Source: an uncultured Pelagibacteraceae bacterium | GTDB lineage: Bacteria > Pseudomonadota > Alphaproteobacteria > Pelagibacterales > Pelagibacteraceae | Direction: 5' to 3' | Length of the DNA: 42,103 nucleotides | Assembly (NCBI GenBank): GCA_902550285.1 | Contig: CACCYQ010000005.1 | Coordinates: 1-42,103, forward strand | Shown here: positions 17,997 to 27,978 of the stretch, in pieces | How the letters are laid out: every line of letters begins with the position of its first letter | How positions within the stretch are numbered: position 1 is the stretch's first letter | Program-made: the position numbers and the translations under genes | Notes under the pieces: model-generated | Told to the model about the DNA's origin: nothing | Database searches by the model: none | What the model saw: only the letters and a program-made list of their open reading frames with translations

Positions 17997-18190
17997 TGGA
18001 AAAATTTTTATTCTTTAATGTTATTGTTTCAGCACTTAATGTTTTTATAATTGTTTATGCTTATTCCTTAAATTTTTTTCCAAAAAAATGGAGAAAGAAA
18101 GTTGACCAAGATACTTTGGTAGGCTTTGCATTAATTTTCTCTACCATGCTTACAATGTTTTCTTGGATAATATATTTTTACTTAGTTTAG
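17996..18190 (+). CDS. small two-TM membrane protein
   Basis: ATG at 17996 overlaps the pilD stop (TAATG); product MEKFLFFNVIVSALNVFIIVYAYSLNFFPKKWRKKVDQDTLVGFALIFSTMLTMFSWIIYFYLV. Confidence 0.6.
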   Translation: MEKFLFFNVIVSALNVFIIVYAYSLNFFPKKWRKKVDQDTLVGFALIFSTMLTMFSWIIYFYLV

Positions 18191-21100
18191 TAACCTGTTT
18201 CTCTCCAGCTTCCTCTGGCACTAGTAACTTCACCTGCTGCTGCTAAAACTTGATATAGTGTTCTAGCATCTTCTTTTGGTCCTGCAACGTTAGCAAAAAG
18301 TGTATCTCCAAATATTACTAACTCAGATAATATACCTTCTCTAACAAAATTACATTTTGTTCCCTCTGGTCTTGCTCCTTTTTGTAATAAATGTGAATTA
18401 TTTGTTCCACACTCATCATCAGTAACACAAATAAATGCATTACCAATACCACATGCATCACCACCTCCTGGTGGTTCATAAATTGGGAAATAAACATTTC
18501 CTCTAAATATTGTTGGAGTTGCCGAAACTTTTCTAAATGTATGTTGTGTTATAGGATTTTTAGTTGCTGGATCTATTAATTCAGGATCTATACCGTCTAA
18601 AGTATCCAAATGAACAACCCAAGCAAAATTTGCTTGCTTTGGACATTTAACGCCAGTGTTATCACCTGTTACATCTATACAGACAGTACCGTAATCATCA
18701 ATTCCTTTGGCTGAATCTGCGCCTGTGTGAGCGGCTTCTAAAAAACCTCCTTCTGTGCCTCTTGGAATTATAACTGAATTTAAATGTTTAAAGTATGGAT
18801 AGTCAGGATCTTTTATTCCGTACAATATGTTATCCATTTCAGGATCTACTCCTCCAATATTATTAAAATCACCTGTTCCTCCAAAAAGCCAAAATTCATT
18901 ATTAGTTAAACCCACTCCTGCATCCATTTGAAAATAACTATATCTTTTATTGATTGTTGATGCGTCTAATCTAAAAAGAGTTGTTTGATCAAACATTCTG
19001 ACAGTTCCATAATTTTCATTATCTTGGTTTGTAAGATTAATTTTAGTAATTTTACCTTCTAAATCATTTATATAAACCATAGCTCCTCTCCAAGGTATAT
19101 TGAATGCTGTCTCTGGAGTTATTACAACTGGTGGAGCTGGCATTGCATTTCCAATATCGCTTCCTTTGGTAGTAGTAATCTTTCCATCATCTGTAAGCAG
19201 TCCTCTAGGGTCAGTGTCTACAATAGTAATTGGGCCACCATTAACATCTGCTCCATAAATCCTTCCTGCTGTCATATCACCCAGGCCTGACTCTAAATCT
19301 ACTATATAAAAAGCATTCCCAGCACACATACTCACATTTCCCATACCTGCTCCAAATGCAGCTACATATCTATCTTCCGATATATCGCTAGCTCCCACTG
19401 CTGTATAAGATGGAATTCTAAATATTCGAGGATTAGACCATGTTTCTCCTAATTGACTATAGTCATAATTTTGATCTATACCTCTATCAGCAATACATGA
19501 AGTGGAAATATTAAATTCTGTAGTTGGAGGAAGCTCTATTTCAGCACCATTTACTGTAACCTTTCCTGGTCCTCTTGGATTATAAGTTTTATTTGTAGAA
19601 AAATAAATTGTAGTTAATCCATTTTCATACTCAGCCTTATCAAAATCTATATTAGTCATCACACCATCAATTCTTTCTGCAACTCTTAGATTTTGTTTAG
19701 GAATTTCGATTGAACCAGCGCCTTTTGTTTCCATTTCTCCCATGCTAAAAGTAAAAGTTCTACCTTCATAACATGAGGCAGTTCCTTCTGCACGGAAAGG
19801 ACCTGTAAAGGCTGGTGTAGCTGATCCAGCATCCGCATTTTGTTGACATTCTGCAATTGCATCTTGTTCGGTTGTAACATCGTTATCAGGCCAACCGTCG
19901 TCATCTTGAGCTGTTTGAAAATTTGAATCTGCTTGTTCAGCTTCAAGTGACTCTCCTATGCTAGTTGAGCTTGAATTGTATTCAAGCGCCGTTAACCTTC
20001 CATCTCTATCGGAGATAAAAACTTGATTATTTATGGCATCATTAAAGACTGAAAACATATGACAAGGACCTTCGGCAGCTGTAATAAGCGGATAAGTAAT
20101 ATCTAGTACTGAAAACCCAGCTCCACCTCTTCCGTAAGGAACAAATAATACTGTATGCCATGATTTTGTAGCTTCATAAGCGCACCCATTAGCGCCATCA
20201 TATCCTTGTATAAATACATCATGAGCTACTGGTGATCCATCTACACCAAAAATGGCATTAGATCCTCCATCTGATCTTGATTCTGCAAGATTAACTTTAC
20301 CATCAAGGGCTTTACTAATTACAGTTGGAAGCGATGCTACTATAAATGGTGGAATAAATGCCCACATCTCTCTTCCACCACGTTCTGGCGGATCTATAGT
20401 CCCGGCAAAAAATGCGTGAAGCAATCCACTATTTGCACCAGCATAAACTACTGGAGTTCTTTCTCTGTGTTTTGCTTTAAACCCATAATAATTATTTTTA
20501 AATCTGTAATAAGTTTCCTCATTTGTATTTGTAAATTCTATATCTCCATCTGGAGGTCCAATTTCAATTAATTGAGAATGATAGATGTCTCCAAGGACTT
20601 TTTCTCTTACTTCATCAACTCCAACTTGTCCCAAGACATCACAATCGCCATCATAATCAAAATAGTCAGATCCTTTAATAAAATTTATTAGTCCTATCTC
20701 ATCATCGTGTGACCCATCTTCTCCAACGTTTGCACAGTGAGAAGTGGAATGATGATAGTCAGGAATATCGTGTTCAAGTAAAGCAAAAAGATCAGTTATA
20801 GCAGCATCATTATTTTCATTAAAATTATCCCAAGCGCTATCTACATATGATGCGCCCTCCATTGCTGTCCAAATATTTCTAGTATCTCCATCACCTGCGG
20901 GTGATGTTTGTTTCAACAATTCTGTAGCTGCGTTCCAATTCAAAGCTGCTTCGCCATCTTCCACGCATTTTGCGGAAGAATTATAATTTTCTTCACCAGG
21001 AATTTCGTGACAAACCACGTTATCTTTATTAATTGACTTCCTTAATAACGTACCTTCCCATTCTCCATATTGTTTGTAGGTAAATTGAGCTTGATACAAG

Positions 21101-23124
21101 GATCCACCTTCTTGAACATTCGCCGTAATTGATGGAGCAGTAAACGAAAGTCTCTCAGCAAGAATTTGTCTGATTCTTGCGGTAATTTCTGTCTTAAGAT
21201 CAGCAGGTGTGTCGGCTCTAATTGTTTCCTCACAAGAGTCATGACCTTCCACACCTCCTTCGCAAGATCCTGCTACTGCCAATTCATCAAATTTATTCAG
21301 TCCTCTTGTTGAAATTCCACCACCATAAGCAACCATTAATGTTTTAACTGGATTATCCATGCCTCTTAGTAGTGTTAAGTATTCTTTAGCAGCATCTAAA
21401 TTCATCATTTCACCATCTCCAATTACAATTATGTAATTTAGTTGACAGGTTGATAGCGGCTTATAAGGGTGTCCTTTTAAACCGCCGTCTGCATTCAATG
21501 AAAAATATTCATAACCCATCTGAGCAAAAGCCTTAGCATCAGTACCCCAGGCAAGTCCTTGGGGCATTAGCTCATCTAAAATGTCATTTTTTCCGTTTTC
21601 ATTTGGTGCAACTTCAAAACAGTGATCTCTATTACATTGTGATGATTGACCTTTTACATGGCTAGACTCTCCTGCAGAATTCGTGCCATTTGTCCATCCA
21701 GTCCAATAATTGCAATCATCCCATCCTCTGTGACATCTTCTTCCTCCTAAAGCAGTGTCCCTACCTCTTCCGTGTTCACCCGCATTCCAGTGTCCATATC
21801 CAAAATGTGCGCCAGTAGTAAGCGAAGTATCACTTAAGATTGCAGCAATTGCTTTTTTTACTCCAGTCCATCGAGTTAATCTTCCACCTCCCATCTGTAA
21901 CAGCCAAGAAGTGTCTACATTTGTAGCATTAAACTTATCTTCATCAAATACATCGATGGTTGCACCGCTTTGAGATGTAACTAAAATTCTAGTTGATGTG
22001 ACGGTTACACCAACAGGTCTAAAAAATCTTACGCTATTAGCTGCAAGACCACCTGCAGCCTCAATATTCATCCTACGTGATCGTCTTCCAGTACCTGCTC
22101 TTTCAACAATATTAAAAGTAGTATCGCCAGTTAATTCGACTTTTTGAAGTGCATGTCTACGGGCAGAAACTACATATAAAATATCATCATCATCGGTTGC
22201 AACATCTATATCGGTAGCTGGAGCCAATCTAGTATCTAATTGGCTTCTTCTAGCATTACCTGTATATCTTCTTGTTTGTCCAATAATTTCATAATTGTTT
22301 CCAACTCGTTGCAATGAATAACCATAAATATCGTTTGAAGCTAAATAATAAAATGAAGCACTATTATCAACTGCAGACCTCCAGGTCCTACTCATAATTC
22401 TTCCAGTTGTTGCTCCTGTTCCCAAATCTTGAAGAGGTCCCATCTCTGCGGTAGTTATATTAAAAGTTCTAAAGACACCATCGACAGATCCAAATTCTTG
22501 TCCACTTGCAAATATAATGTGCTCATCTCCTATTTCCATTACATCAAATGTATTTACCCAAAACCCCATTTCTACAAAAAGTTTGCAATCTACTCCGTTT
22601 TCTGAAACACCAACTATTGATTGTCTTAAATGCCAGTCACCAGAATGAAAAAGAATTAAATTTTCATCAGTCCATCCACCATCATTGGTTGCGATGCCTC
22701 TTACTGAATTAGTATTATGTGTATGTCTTGCAGTAGTATTACGATTTGCTGTAGTATAAACTCCAGGAGCCGCACCTGTAAAAGTTTTTTCACAAGAATC
22801 AATAAAGTCACCTGTCCATCTTCCAAGATTATTATTATATTCTCTATCTCTTGAACCAGACGAATCAAATTTCACTTGACCTAATGTTCTTCCTTGACCT
22901 GCTATTATACTTCCATCAGTAGTAAAAGCTGCACCAGTAATTCCTGCTACTGCATCTCTATTATTTATTCTTCTTTTCATACTAGCTGAGCTATCTATTA
23001 AAAATATAATATTAGCAGCAACATCACCTTCACCTGATCCAGGTGGTACTGGTTTCGCTTCAACTTGAACATTAAAATCCAAAAGAAAAACAATAAGTAA
23101 AAAATATTTTATAATTTTTTTCAT
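18187..23124 (-). CDS. pilY1: PilY1-like pilus tip/adhesin protein with vWA domain and C-terminal beta-propeller
   Basis: 1645 aa. Signal peptide, MIDAS motif NIIFLIDSSASM, YIIVIGDGEMMN; C-terminal PilY1 region (PVVYAGANSGLLHAFFAG..., WAFIPPFIVASLP, DGSPVAHDVFI, HTVLFVPYGRGGAGFSVLDIT). Lies next to minor pilins. Confidence 0.9.
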   Translation of the reverse strand: MKKIIKYFLLIVFLLDFNVQVEAKPVPPGSGEGDVAANIIFLIDSSASMKRRINNRDAVAGITGAAFTTDGSIIAGQGRTLGQVKFDSSGSRDREYNNNLGRWTGDFIDSCEKTFTGAAPGVYTTANRNTTARHTHNTNSVRGIATNDGGWTDENLILFHSGDWHLRQSIVGVSENGVDCKLFVEMGFWVNTFDVMEIGDEHIIFASGQEFGSVDGVFRTFNITTAEMGPLQDLGTGATTGRIMSRTWRSAVDNSASFYYLASNDIYGYSLQRVGNNYEIIGQTRRYTGNARRSQLDTRLAPATDIDVATDDDDILYVVSARRHALQKVELTGDTTFNIVERAGTGRRSRRMNIEAAGGLAANSVRFFRPVGVTVTSTRILVTSQSGATIDVFDEDKFNATNVDTSWLLQMGGGRLTRWTGVKKAIAAILSDTSLTTGAHFGYGHWNAGEHGRGRDTALGGRRCHRGWDDCNYWTGWTNGTNSAGESSHVKGQSSQCNRDHCFEVAPNENGKNDILDELMPQGLAWGTDAKAFAQMGYEYFSLNADGGLKGHPYKPLSTCQLNYIIVIGDGEMMNLDAAKEYLTLLRGMDNPVKTLMVAYGGGISTRGLNKFDELAVAGSCEGGVEGHDSCEETIRADTPADLKTEITARIRQILAERLSFTAPSITANVQEGGSLYQAQFTYKQYGEWEGTLLRKSINKDNVVCHEIPGEENYNSSAKCVEDGEAALNWNAATELLKQTSPAGDGDTRNIWTAMEGASYVDSAWDNFNENNDAAITDLFALLEHDIPDYHHSTSHCANVGEDGSHDDEIGLINFIKGSDYFDYDGDCDVLGQVGVDEVREKVLGDIYHSQLIEIGPPDGDIEFTNTNEETYYRFKNNYYGFKAKHRERTPVVYAGANSGLLHAFFAGTIDPPERGGREMWAFIPPFIVASLPTVISKALDGKVNLAESRSDGGSNAIFGVDGSPVAHDVFIQGYDGANGCAYEATKSWHTVLFVPYGRGGAGFSVLDITYPLITAAEGPCHMFSVFNDAINNQVFISDRDGRLTALEYNSSSTSIGESLEAEQADSNFQTAQDDDGWPDNDVTTEQDAIAECQQNADAGSATPAFTGPFRAEGTASCYEGRTFTFSMGEMETKGAGSIEIPKQNLRVAERIDGVMTNIDFDKAEYENGLTTIYFSTNKTYNPRGPGKVTVNGAEIELPPTTEFNISTSCIADRGIDQNYDYSQLGETWSNPRIFRIPSYTAVGASDISEDRYVAAFGAGMGNVSMCAGNAFYIVDLESGLGDMTAGRIYGADVNGGPITIVDTDPRGLLTDDGKITTTKGSDIGNAMPAPPVVITPETAFNIPWRGAMVYINDLEGKITKINLTNQDNENYGTVRMFDQTTLFRLDASTINKRYSYFQMDAGVGLTNNEFWLFGGTGDFNNIGGVDPEMDNILYGIKDPDYPYFKHLNSVIIPRGTEGGFLEAAHTGADSAKGIDDYGTVCIDVTGDNTGVKCPKQANFAWVVHLDTLDGIDPELIDPATKNPITQHTFRKVSATPTIFRGNVYFPIYEPPGGGDACGIGNAFICVTDDECGTNNSHLLQKGARPEGTKCNFVREGILSELVIFGDTLFANVAGPKEDARTLYQVLAAAGEVTSARGSWRETGY

Positions 23125-23127
23125 AGT

Positions 23128-23664
23128 TTAAAAAAACATCTCCTCTACTTCTTCTTGAAGAGTAAAATCAACATATTGTTCATTAGAAATATCTAAAACT
23201 TCATGTGTTTCACCAAAGTCTTTATATTTTGAATAATATATTAATTTTCCACCTGTGCTTAAATTTTTATATCCTAGCCATTCATCGCTCTCAACTTCGC
23301 TATCCACAAAACCATATGTATTTTTTATATATTCATAGATTTTGTTTTTTTTACTGGGATCCCACGTTTCTAATTGTATTCCTGCAACTTTTGAGTCGTA
23401 AACAAATATATTAAGTGCCGTGCTTTCAAGTCCGACATTTGGACAATACATTTCTGTCATGCCTCTATATTTAAATGTTACATCTTTTTCATTGATTTCT
23501 TCATCTGCATCAGGAAATTCATCTTCATTAACAAAATTCAAATAATTTGTAATTTTTTTAATCTCAGTTCCAATTTCAATATTTAAAGCATCACACGTGA
23601 AAGCTTTTGTACTTAGAAAAGTAATAAAAATACTAGTTAATGATATTTTAAAAATATTTTTCAT
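23128..23664 (-). CDS. secreted protein of unknown function in the minor-pilin/PilY1 cluster
   Basis: 178 aa with signal peptide (MKNIFKISLTSIFITFLSTKAFT); no recognised family. Confidence 0.65.
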   Translation of the reverse strand: MKNIFKISLTSIFITFLSTKAFTCDALNIEIGTEIKKITNYLNFVNEDEFPDADEEINEKDVTFKYRGMTEMYCPNVGLESTALNIFVYDSKVAGIQLETWDPSKKNKIYEYIKNTYGFVDSEVESDEWLGYKNLSTGGKLIYYSKYKDFGETHEVLDISNEQYVDFTLQEEVEEMFF

Positions 23665-23708
23665 TTTAATTCATTATAAAAAAATTATTTAATAATCCAA
23701 ACATAAAT

Positions 23709-24512
23709 TTAGCTCGATAATACTAGAATTGTTTCAAGAGGAACTAGTATATCTATTTCATTTAATAAGCCTCTTTCCAGGTACCCGCAACCAAAGATTT
23801 TATAACTTGTTCCTTTTCTCTGAATATTTGTTGTAGATTTTTTTAAACTAGAACCTTCTCCTTTAAAACTTGACTCCCCTATATTTAAAATAAAATATTC
23901 AAACTTATAGTCTTCCATACGTTCTTTTTCTTTTTCCATTTCGTTATCGGTAGCTGTTGCATCTATCGTATTGTAATTTGCAGCTTCAAGAAGAGGAAAA
24001 ATTATTAAATCAGCAAAACTTTGATCTTTTTTGTGTACTACAACTTTAAGGTTATCTCTATTAAGTATGTTTCTATAACTTTTAAAACATTGGGTTGACG
24101 TATCTAATCCACTTACACGGTCTCCTTCTACGTAATCAGGTTCGCCTACTGATTTTTCTACATTGATTGGAACATACCTGCCATCCAAGTTTCTTGCCAT
24201 ATCTCCTACTTTGTTATCTTCAAGAGTTTTTATATAAGCGGCATGCTCAGCAGCATCTGCATTAGCTTGAAGAGGTACATTTGCATCATTTGGCTCTACC
24301 CACGGTCCCATCATTTGATTAAGCAGATATTTTTCAGCTTCTAACAATGCAGTTTCCGCAACATAAAATGATTGCTGGTATTCATCACTTGTGTTGTTGC
24401 TTTGATGATCTCCTGAAGTAATAACAATTAAAGAACCTCCTAATAAAGACATTACAAGAAGTAAAGTTAGAGAAAGAACTAAAGCAAAACCTTTTTCATT
24501 TTTATTTTTCAT
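23709..24512 (-). CDS. pilX: PilX-like minor pilin
   Basis: KNEKGFALVLSLTLLLVMSLLGGSLIVITSGDHQSNNTSDEYQQSFYVAETALLEAE. Confidence 0.85.
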   Translation of the reverse strand: MKNKNEKGFALVLSLTLLLVMSLLGGSLIVITSGDHQSNNTSDEYQQSFYVAETALLEAEKYLLNQMMGPWVEPNDANVPLQANADAAEHAAYIKTLEDNKVGDMARNLDGRYVPINVEKSVGEPDYVEGDRVSGLDTSTQCFKSYRNILNRDNLKVVVHKKDQSFADLIIFPLLEAANYNTIDATATDNEMEKEKERMEDYKFEYFILNIGESSFKGEGSSLKKSTTNIQRKGTSYKIFGCGYLERGLLNEIDILVPLETILVLSS

Positions 24513-24515
24513 AAT

Positions 24516-25496
24516 TTATGTTCCTATGTTCCTTGTAAAAACTGTTACTATAACAGAATCTCTTAAGTATCTGTCTTTAAATGCTTTTCCTCTTGTTCCT
24601 CCAAGTCCTTGGATTAATTTTTTTGCTTTTAATCTAAAAAAATTACTTTTTGATCTAAATGTTATTCTTAAATCTATAGATCTTATTTCATAAATCTTTG
24701 CAGCATCCACGTCAGATCTTACGGTAGGTATTATTTTTCCATCCTTATCGAACGCCATAAACTCCATATCAACTACATGATCACGAATTTTTTGTTCAAC
24801 ATAACACTCTGCACATAGATCAACGTCACCTGTCCATTCACCATTATCAGGATCATCTCCAGCAGGTACCTGTTCCTGTTGCCACAACTCAAGTGTTTTA
24901 TATATTGAATAATAATTATCAGGATTTTCAGTTGTGCCTCCTGTTTCAGGTAGTGCGTAGTAAGTTACTCTATATCTTTTATAATATTGTTCATCTTCAT
25001 CCCATTGATTGAAATCATCATAAACGATATGAATTCTATCACAGCAGGTGTCTTCACCCTCATTATGCCTTTTTATATCTGCAGGTGCATAATCTGCCAT
25101 ACCATTTTCGGTTCTTCCTTTTGCATAACCCAATGCAGATTCAGTAGGGCCTTTATCTTTAATTATTGAAATAGGATCATGAGATAAATGGACAGCTCCT
25201 CCAGTGATAAAATTTAAATATGTTCTTTGCGGAACTTGATCACCATTTTCAAAACTATTATTTGTACCAACGACATATCTAAATCCTGCTAACCTAATGT
25301 CTCTAATTAACATTTCAATTATATCTCTTCCTGAACGACTTATTTTAGCTTTATTTGTTACTTGGGAATAACTTTGATTGACAACTGTGTAGGTAGTATA
25401 CATCGCTCCCATAATTATAGTTGAAATGACTATTCCAATAAGAACTTCAATTAAGGTTAATCCAGAAATATGTTTTTTAAATTTAGCCACCAGCAT
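24516..25496 (-). CDS. pilW: PilW-like minor pilin
   Basis: HISGLTLIEVLIGIVISTIIMGAMYTTYTVV...RDIIEMLIRDIRLAGFRY. Likely start MLVAKF at 25496 rather than the track start 25526. Confidence 0.85.
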   Translation of the reverse strand: MLVAKFKKHISGLTLIEVLIGIVISTIIMGAMYTTYTVVNQSYSQVTNKAKISRSGRDIIEMLIRDIRLAGFRYVVGTNNSFENGDQVPQRTYLNFITGGAVHLSHDPISIIKDKGPTESALGYAKGRTENGMADYAPADIKRHNEGEDTCCDRIHIVYDDFNQWDEDEQYYKRYRVTYYALPETGGTTENPDNYYSIYKTLELWQQEQVPAGDDPDNGEWTGDVDLCAECYVEQKIRDHVVDMEFMAFDKDGKIIPTVRSDVDAAKIYEIRSIDLRITFRSKSNFFRLKAKKLIQGLGGTRGKAFKDRYLRDSVIVTVFTRNIGT

Positions 25497-26154
25497 TTCC
25501 TCCGTCTCCCATACCTGCTGGTTCATCTCCTTCTTTATTAATCTTGAATTCTTTTAATTCATAATCAGCTTGGAAATATAAATATTTTCTTTTTTTACCA
25601 CCATTTAAATTGATTTGAATTCTGCCTATGTACATTCCTTCATCGGTGACATTTGTATTTTGCAAAGTACAACTATCCCATTTACATATTTTATAAACTC
25701 TTACTGTTTTTATGTCATTTTCGTTTTGGCATTTAACAAATCTATTTCCTTTAAATAAAGATTGCCATTTTGCGTCTTTAACTGCATAAGCTTTATCATC
25801 AGCTGCGGGTGCAACATCATCATAAAGATTTGATACTTTGCCATCATCCGTCGCGCCTAGATTGACGCCATCTGCAAGTTTTTTTGGTCCACATTGATCA
25901 ACTTCAGCAACAAAGGATTTGTTAGATAGTTCATCCATATATTTAACTCCAGTTTTGTTTATAGAATCTTTGCTACCAATTATGTCTTCGGCTATCATAT
26001 TTACTATAAAGTTTGCTTTTGTTCTTTCACCTGAGGTGTCAATCGATCTAACTGAAAAAGAAACCATTTGTAAGACCGCTACAAACCCTATTCCAACAAT
26101 TACTGTTGCTACAAGAGCTTCTATTATTGACAATCCAAAAATTCTTTTGTTCAT
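25483..26154 (-). CDS. pilV: PilV-like minor pilin
   Basis: RIFGLSIIEALVATVIVGIGFVAVLQMVSFSVRSIDTSGERTKANFIVNMIAEDI. Confidence 0.82.
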   Translation of the reverse strand: MNKRIFGLSIIEALVATVIVGIGFVAVLQMVSFSVRSIDTSGERTKANFIVNMIAEDIIGSKDSINKTGVKYMDELSNKSFVAEVDQCGPKKLADGVNLGATDDGKVSNLYDDVAPAADDKAYAVKDAKWQSLFKGNRFVKCQNENDIKTVRVYKICKWDSCTLQNTNVTDEGMYIGRIQINLNGGKKRKYLYFQADYELKEFKINKEGDEPAGMGDGGNAGG

Positions 26155-26162
26155 AAATTATT

Positions 26163-26873
26163 CTATTGTAATACCCAAGCTGGATCTTTTGTAGCAGTTT
26201 GATATCTATATTTATCTACTGTTACTTCTCCAAATCTACTCCAATTAATTGAATGAGCAAGTTCAGTTGTAGCATTCGCTTTTCCTCTTACGTCTTCTGT
26301 CCAGTCATTCATTACACATGTATTAAAAGCATTTGTTCTTCTACAAAGAATTAAGTAATCTGCTCCATCTAATGGGGTATAATATTTTCCAGTTTTAGAA
26401 AAACATACTGCATAAATGGCAGGTGCTCCTGCGGTTAAATTTGTTGCAGTTTTTTCTAAAACTATTTGATTAACTTCAACAAGATTTCCAACTCCTCCAA
26501 TATCATTCCAATAAGGGTTGCCATTTAATATATTTTCAGTCCTACATCTTAAATTAATATTTCTTTCCCACCAATCACTTTGGTTAAATAGATCTGAAAA
26601 TGTTGAAGTGTTCATTCCTTTTGACGTTAAGGTTATATCGTTTGCTGTAACCGCTATCTCGACTTGTACAAAAGCGTACTGACCTCTTTTCACTTGCGCA
26701 TTGATTGCTTGGAATACACTTTTTGCTCTTTGAATATCATCTTGTACTTGCCGCGTTGTTCTCCAATCTCTAAAATTTGGATAAGCAACACTGGATACTA
26801 CTCCAATGATCATAAGTACAATTAATAATTCTAAGACTGTAATACCCTTAATGCTCTTTACCTGCGCTAGCAT
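26163..26873 (-). CDS. FimT/FimU (GspH-type) minor pilin
   Basis: SIKGITVLELLIVLMIIGVVSSVAYPNFRDWRTTRQVQDDIQRAKSVFQAINAQVKRG. Confidence 0.82.
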   Translation of the reverse strand: MLAQVKSIKGITVLELLIVLMIIGVVSSVAYPNFRDWRTTRQVQDDIQRAKSVFQAINAQVKRGQYAFVQVEIAVTANDITLTSKGMNTSTFSDLFNQSDWWERNINLRCRTENILNGNPYWNDIGGVGNLVEVNQIVLEKTATNLTAGAPAIYAVCFSKTGKYYTPLDGADYLILCRRTNAFNTCVMNDWTEDVRGKANATTELAHSINWSRFGEVTVDKYRYQTATKDPAWVLQ

Positions 26874-27861
26874 CTATTTTACCTGCTTTCACTAGTTCTT
26901 CTAATGACTTGGTCATGGTTATCATTCCATCTTTAACTGCAGTTTGCATGATGCTCGGAATTTGATGAATTTTAGATTCTCTAATTAAGTTTTGAATAGG
27001 AGCAGTACACTTCATCACTTCAAAAGCACCTACACGACCTTGGCCATCTTTTGTTTTTAATAATCTTTGTGTCACTACCATTTTTAATGATGTAGAAATT
27101 TGTGCACGTATCTGTGCTTGTTGTTCAGGTGGAAAAACGTCTATAATTCTATTTATCGTACTTGGGGCTCCACTTGTATGCAATGTTCCAAAAACTAAAT
27201 GTCCTGTCTCTGCGGCTGTTAATGCAAGTCCAACAGTTTCTAAATCACGCATCTCTCCAACAAGTATTACATCTGGGTCTTCTCTTAGTGCAGCCTTCAG
27301 GGCACTTGCAAAACTCTTTGTTTGTTTCCCCACTTCTCTATGAGAGACAATACTTTTTATATCTTTATGTATAAACTCTACTGGATCTTCAACAGTAATT
27401 ATGTTTGAAGTTCTTGTTTTATTAATCTCATTAACTATTGCTGCAAGTGTTGTGGATTTTCCTGAACCTGTTGGTCCTGTTACTAAAACCAGTCCTTTAT
27501 GCATATCAATAATATCATAAAGTACTTGTGGTAAATCAAATTGTGCCATTTCAGGCATTACAGTTTCTACTCTTCTAAGTACGGCAGCAGGACCATTAAT
27601 AGTTTTATAAAAATTAGCTCTAAATCTTAATCCGCTTAAAGTTACAGATGAATCCAATTCATGTGTTTCTTGAAACCTTTTAGTCTCAACCTCATTACAG
27701 TTGCTAGCCATAAGGTCCATAAGATCTTGTGCCTTAACAACAACTTCTTTTACCTTATAGATTTCACCAGTCTGTCTATAGCCAAGTGGTGATCCAGATC
27801 TAATGTGAAAATCTGAAATTTTTTTATTATTTTTTGCTAATTCTTCTAATTTATCAAACAT
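26848..27861 (-). CDS. pilT: twitching motility/pilus retraction ATPase PilT
   Basis: GPTGSGKSTTLAAIV, ALREDPDVILVGEMRDLETVGLALTAAETGHLVFGTLHT; PilT-like N-terminus. Confidence 0.93.
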   Translation of the reverse strand: MFDKLEELAKNNKKISDFHIRSGSPLGYRQTGEIYKVKEVVVKAQDLMDLMASNCNEVETKRFQETHELDSSVTLSGLRFRANFYKTINGPAAVLRRVETVMPEMAQFDLPQVLYDIIDMHKGLVLVTGPTGSGKSTTLAAIVNEINKTRTSNIITVEDPVEFIHKDIKSIVSHREVGKQTKSFASALKAALREDPDVILVGEMRDLETVGLALTAAETGHLVFGTLHTSGAPSTINRIIDVFPPEQQAQIRAQISTSLKMVVTQRLLKTKDGQGRVGAFEVMKCTAPIQNLIRESKIHQIPSIMQTAVKDGMITMTKSLEELVKAGKIDASAGKEH

Positions 27862-27899
27862 AAAAATTTTACTATATAATAATAAAAATCAACAAATAA

Positions 27900-27915
27900 C
27901 AAAGTTTAAACTTTG
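27900..27915. promoter_or_regulatory. 16-bp perfect palindrome upstream of pilT
   Basis: CAAAGTTTAAACTTTG in the rodA-pilT intergenic space. Confidence 0.45.
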
Positions 27916-27978
27916 AATTATACCCAAAATAGTTAAAAAAAATTCAATATTTTAAGTAATTTTAACTCTAATAGCAGC

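Noticed and set aside
19686-21254. Minus-strand ORFs 19686..19946 and 21042..21254
   Set aside because: Out-of-frame ORFs inside the pilY1 gene with low-complexity composition.
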